DNA of 64,000 bases, taken from positions 62,001 to 126,000 of IMG/VR virus record IMGVR_UViG_3300017971_000008; one strand, 5' to 3'. The notes under the pieces are model-generated. The model made no database searches and was not told where the DNA came from. It saw only the letters and a program-made list of their open reading frames with translations. Positions 44,365 to 54,605 of this stretch are shown piece by piece; the first letter of the stretch is position 1, and every line of letters begins with the position of its first letter. A program made the translations under genes and the position numbers. Source of the stretch: a virus.

Positions 44365-45354
44365 ATGGCTTTATACAGCACCTTTAAATACGGGTCGGGG
44401 GTCTATTATGGGGTGTCCTCGCATCTTGACGCTATAAGCCCGGATACCGGGCCTTCCACTGGCGGGAATGCTTTTATCATTACCGGGGCCAATTTAGACC
44501 CGCAACAATGGGATGACGATTTTTTGGCTGGTAGCCTGGATTTGGCTAAATGGACTGACATTTCTTCAGGCAGTGGTTCTGTGTCTACAGGAGCTGATCA
44601 TCTTCAGATGGATACCGGGGCGACTCCAGGTTCGGTTGCGGGGATTGAGTCGGTGGCGGGGTGGACTGGTATCCAGGCAGAGGTACGAGCTTTTATTCCT
44701 GCGGTTACGGAATATCCTGATAGTTCGGCAGATGTGTTTGTGTACCAGCTCAGAATTGATGCAAATAATCATACGGTATTAAAGGTTACTCGTGGGAATG
44801 CCGGTGTTCTTACACTGACCTGCGAATCTACTATTGTCAGCACGGTGGTAGACACTTTCAGCACAACCTGGACTCCGGGTCTCTCCACTTTCAAGATTCT
44901 TCGTTATGGCGCGATTCTGTACTTCATAGCCAATGGAATTGTAATTCATACTTTTCGTGGATTTTCCGTGCTTCCCGTGTTTGTCAGGTTGTGGGCCGCG
45001 AATGATCCTGCGGTAGCCTATACGGCGTCTCCAACGGTGGAGTTATTCAAGTACCGTACTTTTGTGGTGTTCGGTGATCAGCCAGTTCATGATGTGACTA
45101 CCGTGTCCGATTATCGGATACGTGGTTTGGTTGTTCCCAGTGTGGACGAGAGGGGTGTTGAGGCCGCTTATGCCGGTCCTGTGGATCTTGCTATAGTGGG
45201 TGAGGGCGTTTTGAATGTTCCTGATGCTTATGAGTACTATTATTTAGATAGTCTCAGAGTGATAAACAGCACTCAGTCGGATGTGAAAATGTCTTTTATC
45301 AGCGATGACCAGATAAAGACCAAGACAGATATTAAGAAAGGTGTGGGTCTGTAA
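44365..45354 (+). CDS. baseplate protein with TIG and lectin-like domains
   Basis: In the 329-residue product residues 22-45 (ISPDTGPSTGGNAFIITGAN) match an IPT/TIG Ig-like repeat. The middle section, starting DDDFLAGSLDLAKWTDISSG, resembles concanavalin-type (DUF1349-like) lectin folds. The C-terminal part, around YYYLDSLRVINSTQSD, may attach to the baseplate. A carbohydrate-binding adhesin at the baseplate is inferred. TAATG overlap with the next gene. Confidence 0.55.
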   Translation: MALYSTFKYGSGVYYGVSSHLDAISPDTGPSTGGNAFIITGANLDPQQWDDDFLAGSLDLAKWTDISSGSGSVSTGADHLQMDTGATPGSVAGIESVAGWTGIQAEVRAFIPAVTEYPDSSADVFVYQLRIDANNHTVLKVTRGNAGVLTLTCESTIVSTVVDTFSTTWTPGLSTFKILRYGAILYFIANGIVIHTFRGFSVLPVFVRLWAANDPAVAYTASPTVELFKYRTFVVFGDQPVHDVTTVSDYRIRGLVVPSVDERGVEAAYAGPVDLAIVGEGVLNVPDAYEYYYLDSLRVINSTQSDVKMSFISDDQIKTKTDIKKGVGL

Positions 45355-48300
45355 TGGCATTTGAAGACGTATATCGGTACAACGAGCTGATTGATGGGGT
45401 TATCGGCGGTGATTTTTACAAGTCCCTCGGGATGGTCATACCTTACAGATCAGGGAACACTGAAATACGTCTTGAGACGAGTTCTCCTAATACGGAATTC
45501 GGTTTGTACTTGAACGAGGCCTTTTCTGGTACAGTCAGGTCTGATGCTCAGGGTAATGTGGTATTCAGTCGGCATTTCGATTTTGGTGAGTATGAAATTG
45601 CGTTGTTGAACAATGTTACGGGGCGCAGGCTCCCTTCCTGGGTCACTGTTCGGGATTACGCCATCTGGCTGGTTTCCTATGCAGAAGTCTTTGAATCCAT
45701 CGATGACAATATTCAGGAAGCTCAGGATGACCTTTCGATAGAGACCTCTACGCTCAACGGTATCGAGGATCATTTTGGAAAGGCCATTGAGACCTACAAT
45801 AATTTGGGTCAGGGCCTGGATGCCTACCGGAACATGATTCACGAGCTGCGTCTGGGTTATCGGAATTTCGGGGCGAGGTTCCGCGGACTTGAAACTGCGG
45901 TGGCCGCATTCACCCAGGTGCCTCCTTTCGGGTACACGCGGAGGATGTGGGGTCCGAACTGGTGGCTTAACCACTCAATGTCGAATAATTTCAGATTTTT
46001 GAAACGGTCGCATGCCATCTCATTTGCAGGTGCCGGTATCCCAGGTGTGCAGCTCGTGGAAGCGGAACCTGATGCTGAATCGTGGTATTTTTACACGTTG
46101 GACTATGATGCGGGTACGAACGAACTGACTTGGAATGTTGCAGGTACGCCTGGGCCAGCGGTTCCCGCAGCTGACGGTGTTTTATTTATACCTGGGCCTC
46201 CATCTCTCATGATAGCTCATATATTGGGTTTTGCTGGACCTTTTGCGATAACTGCAAGTGTAAATGACAGGCTTTACCTGAATGTCGATGATCTAGGTTC
46301 TATTGAGATATCGTTGACAACTGGTGGTGCTGTTCTTCTGGCTACGATAATAACAGACATAAACAACGCTTTGGTTGCTGATCCCCGTTACGGTGCCGGG
46401 TACGCAGCTTTTGCATCATCTTATAATTCCAAACTCTTATTGGAGTCTCCTCTTCCTGCTGCTGGTACGTCTGTAGTGCTTGAGCATGGTTCTCGCAACG
46501 CGGCTCCAGAGTTGTTTGGAATCAGGCCGAGAGATTTGGTTTATCATCGACCAGTTGCTGATGGTATCTATATAAAAAATATCGAAGGTGTTCCTGACCT
46601 GACTGGGAATGCTGAGATTGAATATGAGTATGACGGTAGTGTAGATCCTGTGACCAGAAGGCTTCGTTTCAGATCGAACGGTGCGGCATGGAGTGGTTGG
46701 CTCTCTATTACAGATCCTGGAGACTACTCTTTGACGGACGGAAATTCTGTCATTTTGACAGTGGGCTGTTTACTTGATTTGATGGAGGTTCTCTCATCTC
46801 CTTGGCCTGCGACCACGGTTTATTCATTTTCGATAGGTTATGGGCGCGTTCATAGGAACGTAGGCTATCAACAAGGACTTCGGGTTGTTTGTGATGCGGC
46901 CAGTCTTCCGAGCATAAATACTTCTGATACTGTTAACATTGTGGACGATGTTACTGCTGGACATCTTCTACACCCAGATGGCTGGTGGCTCGAAAATCCT
47001 GTAGGGGCTTTGGTTACCGCTATTAGTGCTAGTCCGAGTGTAATCACAGACAAGGCCGATCCCTTTGACCATGCTCCAGCTTTTATGTGGTTGATTGCAG
47101 AATTTGGTACTGAGACTCAATTAGAGATTAGGTCTCATGTTCTGAAACATCCTATGCCGCGTCCAGGCCCCCGCGGTTCCAACTATCCACAACGAAGTTC
47201 TGGTATGTTTTATGACTATGAAGGTTTTGAAGCTAAACTTTCTGGTTGGTTTTTGAGTAGTTTTGCAGGCGCAGCCACGGTTACTCCTGGATTTTCTTTT
47301 GATGGGGGTTCCACTTGGGTTGACGGTGCTCCTGTTGCAGTACCTGAAGACGCAGGTGCTCAACACTATGAGGAATTTGGGTACGCTGAGTTTGAGACCG
47401 TAATACCTCCTGGTGTTACTGATAATGGTATTCTGGCCAGGTTTGTTTTTGACAAAGCTTCCGGTGGCATGGCTTTCACTGTTGATGGGGTGAATGTCGG
47501 TGTGAATCTCATTTCGTCTACCTATCTGGGAAATGTCACTACTCCCAGGAGTAGGCACAGACAGAATTTTGGTGAGCTTGTGTGGCTCTGGGCACCTACT
47601 CCGTTGACCTTGACCGAGAAGGAGTATCTGGGGCTGCGGCATAAGAGGCCTTCGCTCAGGACTCCCGTGGCTGGGGTGGAGATTACCGTTGTTTCTGGTG
47701 ACACTCCAGCGGGTGTAGGGCGGCTTGAATATGAGTACAATCGGGTGGGCGATACGCGCAGGTTGCGTTGGATGTCTTATCAAAGCTCATTCGGTGCCTG
47801 GGTATCGATTCTCAGTGATGGTTCGTACACGCTTTTGTCGGCTGATGGGTCCAGTATCACCGTGTACGCTACAAGGGCGCTCTTACCGATTCTGACGGGC
47901 TCCCCTCCTGCGGTGACTACCTACAGGGATGTGACGATTACGGACCAGACAGTGAACCAGGGGCACGTCAGACGCATTTCAGCGGCACAGTCCTCGATAG
48001 ATGTTCTGGATGTGACTGAATACGATGTCAGCGGAGAGCCTACAAATCTGTACGGGGCCTTGACCGAGGCTGATTTCAGCGCAGCTGGATTGGTGAATTC
48101 AGATATTGAGCCAGCAGATCCGTTCAAAGAGTCTTTCGTGTTTCCTGAGTTTCCTCCACAGGAGGGTGAGATTCTGTCCTTTTCTCCTTCTGGGCCGAAC
48201 TGGGTGGCTACGTTGGATTACTATTCGGATGAGGACCAGACCAACACCCTTCTGTACGAGGATGGTTTGTTGGTTCCGAATGACTTGTGGTCGTTTTCTG

Positions 48301-48959
48301 CGGCGAATGAAATCACTTTGACCTCTTTTTCGGCTGGGGCTGAGTACACCGTGGATTACGGGCTTTTGTACCAGGTTACCACCGACCTCCTGGACCTGTC
48401 CGGGATTACTGTATCTGATTACATTTGGCTGGCCGACTACATGCTGTGGGACCGGATGGACAAGGTGCAGGACGCCTATGAGTCCGCGATTCCGGTTTAT
48501 TTCAACCCGAATAACGGGAGAGCTGGTTTGGTAGGAGAATCCGATCAGAATAAGGCCACGTCTTCTCTGGTTATCCAGGACGGGACTTCCACGATTATTG
48601 TGGCTCAGAGATACTGGAGATTTGTGGACGCGAAGACGATTGAGCTTGATTTGGCGCAGCTTGTTAGAGGTGCTCAGTATTTTCTTACCCATAATGAGCT
48701 TAGGGTGTACCCGGAGAGCAGGCTTACCTCGGTGTTCGAGCATCGTTCAGGTGCTACTGAACTCGCATGTCTGGCTGCCAGTTGGTCTACTGTTGAGCGA
48801 AACGAGAATGTGAGGAATGATCATGACTTTCATCAGTTGCGGTTGTCTGTTACAGGTATACGAGATTTGAGAGATTTTAGGATTAGGTCCCTGGTGTTGA
48901 AGGGGCTGCATGCCTTTGGGGCAAATGCGTGGGTTCCAGGTTTAACTGGTCCTGCCTGA
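45354..48959 (+). CDS. very large baseplate or tail-fibre attachment protein
   Basis: The 1,201-residue protein begins with a helical/beta section containing LETSSPNTEFGLYLNEAFSG. Near residues 300-385 it holds the INxAL-type beta domain seen in the sheath. Near 403-500 and 772-870 it holds two copies of another unit with LEYEYN...RRLRW and YTLLSADGSS. The N-terminal part of the tail spike at 49812 has a related unit. The C-terminal part repeats the pattern found in receptor-complex proteins. A structural link between baseplate and spike is inferred. Confidence 0.55.
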   Translation: MAFEDVYRYNELIDGVIGGDFYKSLGMVIPYRSGNTEIRLETSSPNTEFGLYLNEAFSGTVRSDAQGNVVFSRHFDFGEYEIALLNNVTGRRLPSWVTVRDYAIWLVSYAEVFESIDDNIQEAQDDLSIETSTLNGIEDHFGKAIETYNNLGQGLDAYRNMIHELRLGYRNFGARFRGLETAVAAFTQVPPFGYTRRMWGPNWWLNHSMSNNFRFLKRSHAISFAGAGIPGVQLVEAEPDAESWYFYTLDYDAGTNELTWNVAGTPGPAVPAADGVLFIPGPPSLMIAHILGFAGPFAITASVNDRLYLNVDDLGSIEISLTTGGAVLLATIITDINNALVADPRYGAGYAAFASSYNSKLLLESPLPAAGTSVVLEHGSRNAAPELFGIRPRDLVYHRPVADGIYIKNIEGVPDLTGNAEIEYEYDGSVDPVTRRLRFRSNGAAWSGWLSITDPGDYSLTDGNSVILTVGCLLDLMEVLSSPWPATTVYSFSIGYGRVHRNVGYQQGLRVVCDAASLPSINTSDTVNIVDDVTAGHLLHPDGWWLENPVGALVTAISASPSVITDKADPFDHAPAFMWLIAEFGTETQLEIRSHVLKHPMPRPGPRGSNYPQRSSGMFYDYEGFEAKLSGWFLSSFAGAATVTPGFSFDGGSTWVDGAPVAVPEDAGAQHYEEFGYAEFETVIPPGVTDNGILARFVFDKASGGMAFTVDGVNVGVNLISSTYLGNVTTPRSRHRQNFGELVWLWAPTPLTLTEKEYLGLRHKRPSLRTPVAGVEITVVSGDTPAGVGRLEYEYNRVGDTRRLRWMSYQSSFGAWVSILSDGSYTLLSADGSSITVYATRALLPILTGSPPAVTTYRDVTITDQTVNQGHVRRISAAQSSIDVLDVTEYDVSGEPTNLYGALTEADFSAAGLVNSDIEPADPFKESFVFPEFPPQEGEILSFSPSGPNWVATLDYYSDEDQTNTLLYEDGLLVPNDLWSFSAANEITLTSFSAGAEYTVDYGLLYQVTTDLLDLSGITVSDYIWLADYMLWDRMDKVQDAYESAIPVYFNPNNGRAGLVGESDQNKATSSLVIQDGTSTIIVAQRYWRFVDAKTIELDLAQLVRGAQYFLTHNELRVYPESRLTSVFEHRSGATELACLAASWSTVERNENVRNDHDFHQLRLSVTGIRDLRDFRIRSLVLKGLHAFGANAWVPGLTGPA

Positions 48960-48975
48960 TATGAGGAGTAGCTAG

Positions 48976-49815
48976 GTGGATGAGCAAAAGAAAAAGTGTA
49001 ATGTTTGTGAGGCTGTGTTGCTTTTATCTAATTTTTCTAAAGCTCCTACTTGCCGAGATGGCTATCGCGGTGACTGTAAAAAGTGTGTTGCTGCAAAGTA
49101 TCGTGTACGCAGAGCGAAGAAAAAAGAGAATTTTAAGAAACCTGATATGACTGGTTCCAAGAGGTGTACGCAGTGTGCTTTAGAAAAACCAGTAGCAGAT
49201 TTTTACTTTAAAGTGGAGTCCTCTGATGGTTTTGCTTCCCATTGTAAAGAATGTCAGGCTACTCTTAGTAGGTTGAATAAACAGAGCAAAGACCGACCGA
49301 GACGTGTTGTCGGGTTTAAGCTATGTAGTAAGTGCGGTCTTGAGAAGGCTGTGGAAGATTTCCCTTCTGTCAAGAGTTCTCCTGATGGTTTAGGTTGCCA
49401 GTGCAAGTGTTGTGGTCTTGATTATCAGTCTGATCGAAGACGCACCCATATCTTTACCAAGCTGTCTCATAGGTTGGATACTCGTGCGAGAAAACATAAA
49501 CCTCATATTGTTAAGTGTGGTTCGCCTCTTAAGTTTTTAGGCTGTACTATAAAGGAATTTGCGAAGCACCTAGAATCTTTATTTTTTGAGCATCCTCGTA
49601 CTGGGGATTTGATGGTTTGGGATAATTGGGGTCGTCATACGAAAGATGGTCCTAAGACTTGGCAACTCGACCATATAAAACCTTTGTCTAGTTTTGATCT
49701 GACTGATAAGGATCAACTTTCAGAGGCTTATCATTATACGAATATTCGGCCTTTGTGGGGAGAGTACAATTTGTCTAACCCCAAAAATATAGTTAGCAAA
49801 GAGGTAACACAATGA
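48976..49815 (+). CDS. free-standing HNH endonuclease, three zinc fingers
   Basis: The 279-residue product (GTG start after GGAGTAGCTAG) has three successive CxxC...CxxC fingers (CNVC...CKKC, CTQC...CKEC, CSKC...CKCC) in the first 160 residues. The HNH core is WQLDHIKPLSSF, with NIRPLWGEYNLSNP closing the motif. It is a larger relative of the gene at 23463. It is AT-rich and inserted just before the tail spike gene, overlapping its start by 4 bases (ATGA). It is a mobile homing-type nuclease. Confidence 0.85.
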   Translation: MDEQKKKCNVCEAVLLLSNFSKAPTCRDGYRGDCKKCVAAKYRVRRAKKKENFKKPDMTGSKRCTQCALEKPVADFYFKVESSDGFASHCKECQATLSRLNKQSKDRPRRVVGFKLCSKCGLEKAVEDFPSVKSSPDGLGCQCKCCGLDYQSDRRRTHIFTKLSHRLDTRARKHKPHIVKCGSPLKFLGCTIKEFAKHLESLFFEHPRTGDLMVWDNWGRHTKDGPKTWQLDHIKPLSSFDLTDKDQLSEAYHYTNIRPLWGEYNLSNPKNIVSKEVTQ

Positions 49816-52800
49816 CACAAGGAAGCCTGTACCCCGATGGTGTTTTAGTAGATCAGACGGCCCTGAGGCGTACCGAAACTACCAAGGCCGCAGAGATAAA
49901 GAGAAACAGGACGGATTTGTCCTCCAGGGGAATGTTTACGGGAGGGGAAATTACGGTCAACGCCACGGATGGCACTAGAATTGATGTGGCGCAGCTTTCT
50001 GGCTACGCTCCCAGCGGTGAGTATATCGAGACCACTAGCGATTACTACTCCATTGCGCTCGATGACTACACTCTGGCCGCAGTGAACTATGTGTGTGCGG
50101 TTTATACTGAGGCTAATGTAGGAGATCAGCCTCATGAGTCTGATGGAGAGGTTTATGCCGTTGAAGCCCAGATGGCATGGCGTATCCGAGTGTTTGAGGA
50201 ATCAGTATTTGATGCACTACCTGCAAGTGATACTAATCTGGCGAACGATGCCAAGGATCGGTGTCTGCTGATTGGAAAGGTGACTGCGAACGGGTCTGGG
50301 ATCGGCCTTACTACCTCGAACATTTTCAGTCCTACGGATTTTGATAACATCCTTTATTCAACGCCACAGGTTCTTTCCACTATTTCGGGTGTGACTATCA
50401 CCAAGGTATCCGCTGACACGGCTGTGGGTGACGGTACAGTGACGTTCGATGACACGGGCGCACCGACCTATACCTTAATGTGGACTCCTGCTGTAGGGGG
50501 TGCTGGGGCGGCTGTGCCGTTCACAGCGGACGGGGAGTACAACCTTTTGGATGGGTTGGGGAATTACATCACTGTGGTGGTGGCGGTCTCTCAGTTGCCC
50601 GTAATTGGAGGTTCTACGACCGAGACGGTCACGATTACGAATCTGTACAATCAGGATATTCCGCGGCATAGTGCGGATGACCTTCTACACAGGAACAAAA
50701 TCGGGACGGGGATCGTCACCGAGGTTAATCCGCATGGCATGAGTGTGGATGATCTCGAAGGTGTGAGCGTGGCCACGGCCATTCAGGAACATCAGGATGT
50801 TCAGCATTGTAATGGTATCTGGCGTGAATCATCTTCAAGCATTTTCGGTATGAGTCTGATCATCAATACACCTCCAGGAGGTGATACCTTGGTGGTTCAA
50901 CCACCAGCTACGAGTGATCTCTACTACATAAATGGTAGGAAGCTGAACACAATGGCTCCTACTAACATTTTGTTTACTCCTGCGAATTTCACAGCGGGGT
51001 TGCTCGGCTCCACGGTTAAGGAGGGTGCCAAACTCTATGAAGTATATGTTGATGATGATTCTGTTTTAAAGGTCAATTTAAGGACGGATACAAACGCTAC
51101 GCCAACACCAGCCAGAACCGTATCTGGTGTGTGGGTTATCGACATGTCGGATGACCATCCTGCTGGGGATTATGATCTTAAATGTGTCGTGACCGCGGGT
51201 CCTATTTACACCTTCACTTGGGGCTTGAACGGAGGTACTTCAGGCTTGCCTGTTGTGATTGATAACACGACTCCTCCTGGGGTGGGCGATGCAGAAGGGC
51301 AAGTTATACGCCTTTATGATGCCACTGGTGTGAACTGGATAGATGTGTATGTCAATAAATCGGTGTATGGTCCTAGTGCTGATGCCAGGTTACCTGTAGG
51401 GATAGCCACTTACACGGATACTCTGATCGTTCATGCACATCTGGATTATGACCAGAATATGAAAATCGGGTCGTTAATGTATTGGTGGGACATCAGTAGA
51501 GGCACTCTCGGTTGGTCCATCGATTTTGCCGGTGGAGGGGGAGATAGGCAGACAATAGACCGGAGACCCTGGGGGAACTTGTGTGCGGTTAACATAGCGG
51601 ATGAAGCACTACAACATATTGAGTATGATTCTGTTGACGAGCTTCATTACTCTGGGATTCTGTTTGCCAGAGATGAAATGAATGGTGGCTTTCATACAGA
51701 TGCCGATTTTACAGGTCTGGATTTTCCAGTGGGTGGCGGTTCTTATTATCTTCGCGGTAAGCGTATGGAGTCCGAAGGCAACAGCGGTCTTACTGTATAT
51801 GATGATTCGACTTCTCTGGTTTATGCAGATACTGAGGGTCAGATTGTGTCCATGAATATTGGAGCAGCTACTTCTTTTGGCAACGATGTACTTGAAGCTA
51901 TGAAGTGGGTTTTGGGGTCTTCCTATGAGCGTACTGCATCACCTGACATTCCTTATACCGCAGATGATCTGGACTATGCTGAAAAGGGGGTTCCTTTATA
52001 TGTAGTAACTGCGGCCAGCGGAAATATTACGCTATACTTCGATGTTTCTAGGAACGTAAACGGTCCAGTTGACCCGTGGTCGGTAGGTGGGCGCAGGGAC
52101 TATACCCCACTATCTATAGCTATATCTGACAAACCTCTAGCTGCTTTTGATTCCTTGAAAGCGGCTTTTCTACACGCCGATGTGATGCTTGACGGGGCTA
52201 ATGGTGTTGGTGGTCTTACTGTTAAGTTGATTGGGGATAGCTATATATTTGATGGTTTTCCGGTTACGCAGTCCTTGGGTATTGATGTGGGGGGTATTGG
52301 TTCATCTTCCACTGAATACCCAAGGGTTAGTATTTTGGGTACCTCTACTAGTGGTATGTGGATACTGGCTGGAAGAAATCGTGTATCTCGTGCCAATTTG
52401 GTTCCAACTCTGACAGATGGGGATAACGATTCCATCAGTATGCTCCTATCAGATCATTGTCTCGTGGACAGGGTAGATGCCAGTACCACTACTTTAGGCG
52501 TTGGTGTGTTGAATTTGCACAGAGTCTTTCAGGTCGATGGGGAATATGTGGAGATTCGTGGTTGTGTTATTGATACATCTGGTGGTGCTATCAATATCCT
52601 GTCTGGCTCTGATAATTGTTACATACACCACAACAAAATCAGCGGCGGCACACAGACTGACGTATCCTACGGGAGGTCTTTAGTTTACGCTGATACTGTG
52701 GAGATGTTTAAAGTTTCTGACAGCTATTTTGATTGCTCTCATCGTGATACCAATTTGAATCCTACTTATCCAATAAACATATTGAACAGCTCTGGTTGTA

Positions 52801-54542
52801 CTGTAGAAGGAAACACCATTTTTGCACAAAACGGATACGTACCTCCATCTGGAGTTCATGTAGAAATTAGCAGAAAAATGGATATCAACAACAACCGTAT
52901 CCTTGGTTACAACACAGTTCCAGATTTAAACCCAACTTCTGTATTACAGGGGAACGATGTTACTGGCGTTTATGTAGAAGAAAGTTCTGAGATCACCATT
53001 AGGAGTAATAAAATAGTTAATGTAGGAGGTGGTATTGTAGTTGCTCCAAGTTCAGTTAATGGGATAATTATTGAAGATAACCTTATAGATATGTTCTACT
53101 CTGGTGGAATAAGTGTGCTTGCTTCATATGTTGATACTGACAGGTCAGGTGTTGTGTCGAGAGTTAGCATCCTGAATAACAAAATAACCAGGGGAAGTAT
53201 GGTTTCTGGTTCTGTTGGTGGCTTTATGATTGGCATAGCTTTCACATTAGATTTTTTCACATTACCTAGCATATCTCGTGTCGAAGATATTCGGATAGAA
53301 GGTAACAGTATCAGTTGGTTGGTCAATACAGAACAATCTTACAGTGATACCCGATGTATTTCTGTTAATTTAAGTGGCGGGAGTGCTGGTGATACGCCTA
53401 TTATTGCTGGACTGTCCATTTGTGATAATGTCATAGAGAACATAGAGGCTACTGATAAGATATACGGAATTACTGTGCCTCTTAAATTTAATCTGTCTTC
53501 CGATCCCTCTTCATTTTCCATATGCAGAAACACCATAGATGCCGATCCAACTTCTGTGACTAACGAGTTTTTCGGAGTCTATGCGTTTTTCGATACTTCA
53601 GTTAGCGGTGGCGAATACCTAAATATTGAAGCCGCAGAAATTAATGATAATGGAATTCGTGCAGAAAGTTCTGCCATGGGTGCGGCCACTGGCATTTTTA
53701 TGGGTGCGGGGCTTAGTTGCACTCTGTCAGGTAACACGATTAAGCTTAATGATGGTACCAATGGCATAGGTATCAAAAATTATTGTGATAGATCTTTAAT
53801 TAGCAATAACCATATTGATGGAAGAGTGGCTGAAGGGATTATTCTGGGTAGTCTTTCTGGTGGTGCGGATTATTCTCCATCTGACCAAACAGTTCAAGGT
53901 AACACAATAAGAGAAGCTGACCATTACGGTATTCGGTGCATTGACGGACCTGCACCTCGTTGGTTAACCATTTCAGATAATGATATTCATATTACTTTTA
54001 ACGTTACAGGTATAGATGGGGATTCTGGCATCTATATAGGGGATAACGCCACAGAGTTTTCAATTCTTGGTAATAGGATTTGGATGTTGTCGGATACCCC
54101 GGCCACTGTTAGTGAATACATTTACGGTATCATGGTTGGTGCAGACCATAGAGGTAGTTGGACCGTAGCCAGCAACGATGTGTTCAGGGACATACTTACG
54201 ATAGCCAAGAATGGTGAATACCACGGAATACATATAGATGATACCTCTTGGGGAGGCACTCGCGGAACACTCAACAACAATACTTCGACTGTTCGTTCGT
54301 TATCAACTGGCGCACCAACTACTAATGATTTTGCTCTCTGGCTCGGTAATATGGTTGCTACCAATAATGTAATTGTTAATGGTGTTGGAAATGTTTGTGC
54401 TGCGTATCTTATGAATCTTGCTGGTGCAGAATGGGCACCGTATTACCTTGGTGCTATCTGGAATGTTGTACTAGCACAGACCACTTCTTATATTAACTTT
54501 GCGGATGTTTGTAGTGGTGGTTACACTCCTACTGCATTCTAA
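49812..54542 (+). CDS. beta-helical tail spike protein
   Basis: The 1,576-residue product has an N-terminal adapter (residues 1-120, SLYPDGVLVDQTALRRTE) that fits virion-attachment domains. A repeat shared with the 45354 protein lies near 185-278, and from about residue 800 to 1450 there is a right-handed parallel beta-helix. Repeated rungs there have the form xxIxxNxIxxxxG (IEGNSISWL, IIEDNLIDM, CTVEGNTIFA). Such spikes bind and often cleave surface polysaccharide, but no catalytic residues can be named. The helix part is AT-richer than the adapter, suggesting exchange of receptor specificity. Confidence 0.75.
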   Translation: MTQGSLYPDGVLVDQTALRRTETTKAAEIKRNRTDLSSRGMFTGGEITVNATDGTRIDVAQLSGYAPSGEYIETTSDYYSIALDDYTLAAVNYVCAVYTEANVGDQPHESDGEVYAVEAQMAWRIRVFEESVFDALPASDTNLANDAKDRCLLIGKVTANGSGIGLTTSNIFSPTDFDNILYSTPQVLSTISGVTITKVSADTAVGDGTVTFDDTGAPTYTLMWTPAVGGAGAAVPFTADGEYNLLDGLGNYITVVVAVSQLPVIGGSTTETVTITNLYNQDIPRHSADDLLHRNKIGTGIVTEVNPHGMSVDDLEGVSVATAIQEHQDVQHCNGIWRESSSSIFGMSLIINTPPGGDTLVVQPPATSDLYYINGRKLNTMAPTNILFTPANFTAGLLGSTVKEGAKLYEVYVDDDSVLKVNLRTDTNATPTPARTVSGVWVIDMSDDHPAGDYDLKCVVTAGPIYTFTWGLNGGTSGLPVVIDNTTPPGVGDAEGQVIRLYDATGVNWIDVYVNKSVYGPSADARLPVGIATYTDTLIVHAHLDYDQNMKIGSLMYWWDISRGTLGWSIDFAGGGGDRQTIDRRPWGNLCAVNIADEALQHIEYDSVDELHYSGILFARDEMNGGFHTDADFTGLDFPVGGGSYYLRGKRMESEGNSGLTVYDDSTSLVYADTEGQIVSMNIGAATSFGNDVLEAMKWVLGSSYERTASPDIPYTADDLDYAEKGVPLYVVTAASGNITLYFDVSRNVNGPVDPWSVGGRRDYTPLSIAISDKPLAAFDSLKAAFLHADVMLDGANGVGGLTVKLIGDSYIFDGFPVTQSLGIDVGGIGSSSTEYPRVSILGTSTSGMWILAGRNRVSRANLVPTLTDGDNDSISMLLSDHCLVDRVDASTTTLGVGVLNLHRVFQVDGEYVEIRGCVIDTSGGAINILSGSDNCYIHHNKISGGTQTDVSYGRSLVYADTVEMFKVSDSYFDCSHRDTNLNPTYPINILNSSGCTVEGNTIFAQNGYVPPSGVHVEISRKMDINNNRILGYNTVPDLNPTSVLQGNDVTGVYVEESSEITIRSNKIVNVGGGIVVAPSSVNGIIIEDNLIDMFYSGGISVLASYVDTDRSGVVSRVSILNNKITRGSMVSGSVGGFMIGIAFTLDFFTLPSISRVEDIRIEGNSISWLVNTEQSYSDTRCISVNLSGGSAGDTPIIAGLSICDNVIENIEATDKIYGITVPLKFNLSSDPSSFSICRNTIDADPTSVTNEFFGVYAFFDTSVSGGEYLNIEAAEINDNGIRAESSAMGAATGIFMGAGLSCTLSGNTIKLNDGTNGIGIKNYCDRSLISNNHIDGRVAEGIILGSLSGGADYSPSDQTVQGNTIREADHYGIRCIDGPAPRWLTISDNDIHITFNVTGIDGDSGIYIGDNATEFSILGNRIWMLSDTPATVSEYIYGIMVGADHRGSWTVASNDVFRDILTIAKNGEYHGIHIDDTSWGGTRGTLNNNTSTVRSLSTGAPTTNDFALWLGNMVATNNVIVNGVGNVCAAYLMNLAGAEWAPYYLGAIWNVVLAQTTSYINFADVCSGGYTPTAF

Positions 54543-54554
54543 TACCTATCGATA

Positions 54555-54583
54555 TTGACAGCCAAATTCTGTCGTGATATTTC
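54555..54583 (+). promoter_or_regulatory. sigma-70-type promoter P1, before the regulator gene
   Basis: TTGACA at 54555-54560 is followed after 17 bases by TATTTC (54578-54583). The extended TATTGACAG element is also found at P2 and P3. It lies 23 bases ahead of the ATG at 54606, with AAGGAGG as ribosome-binding site. This looks like a host-recognised early promoter. Confidence 0.6.
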
Positions 54584-54605
54584 TGTATACAAGGAGGACT
54601 TTATC

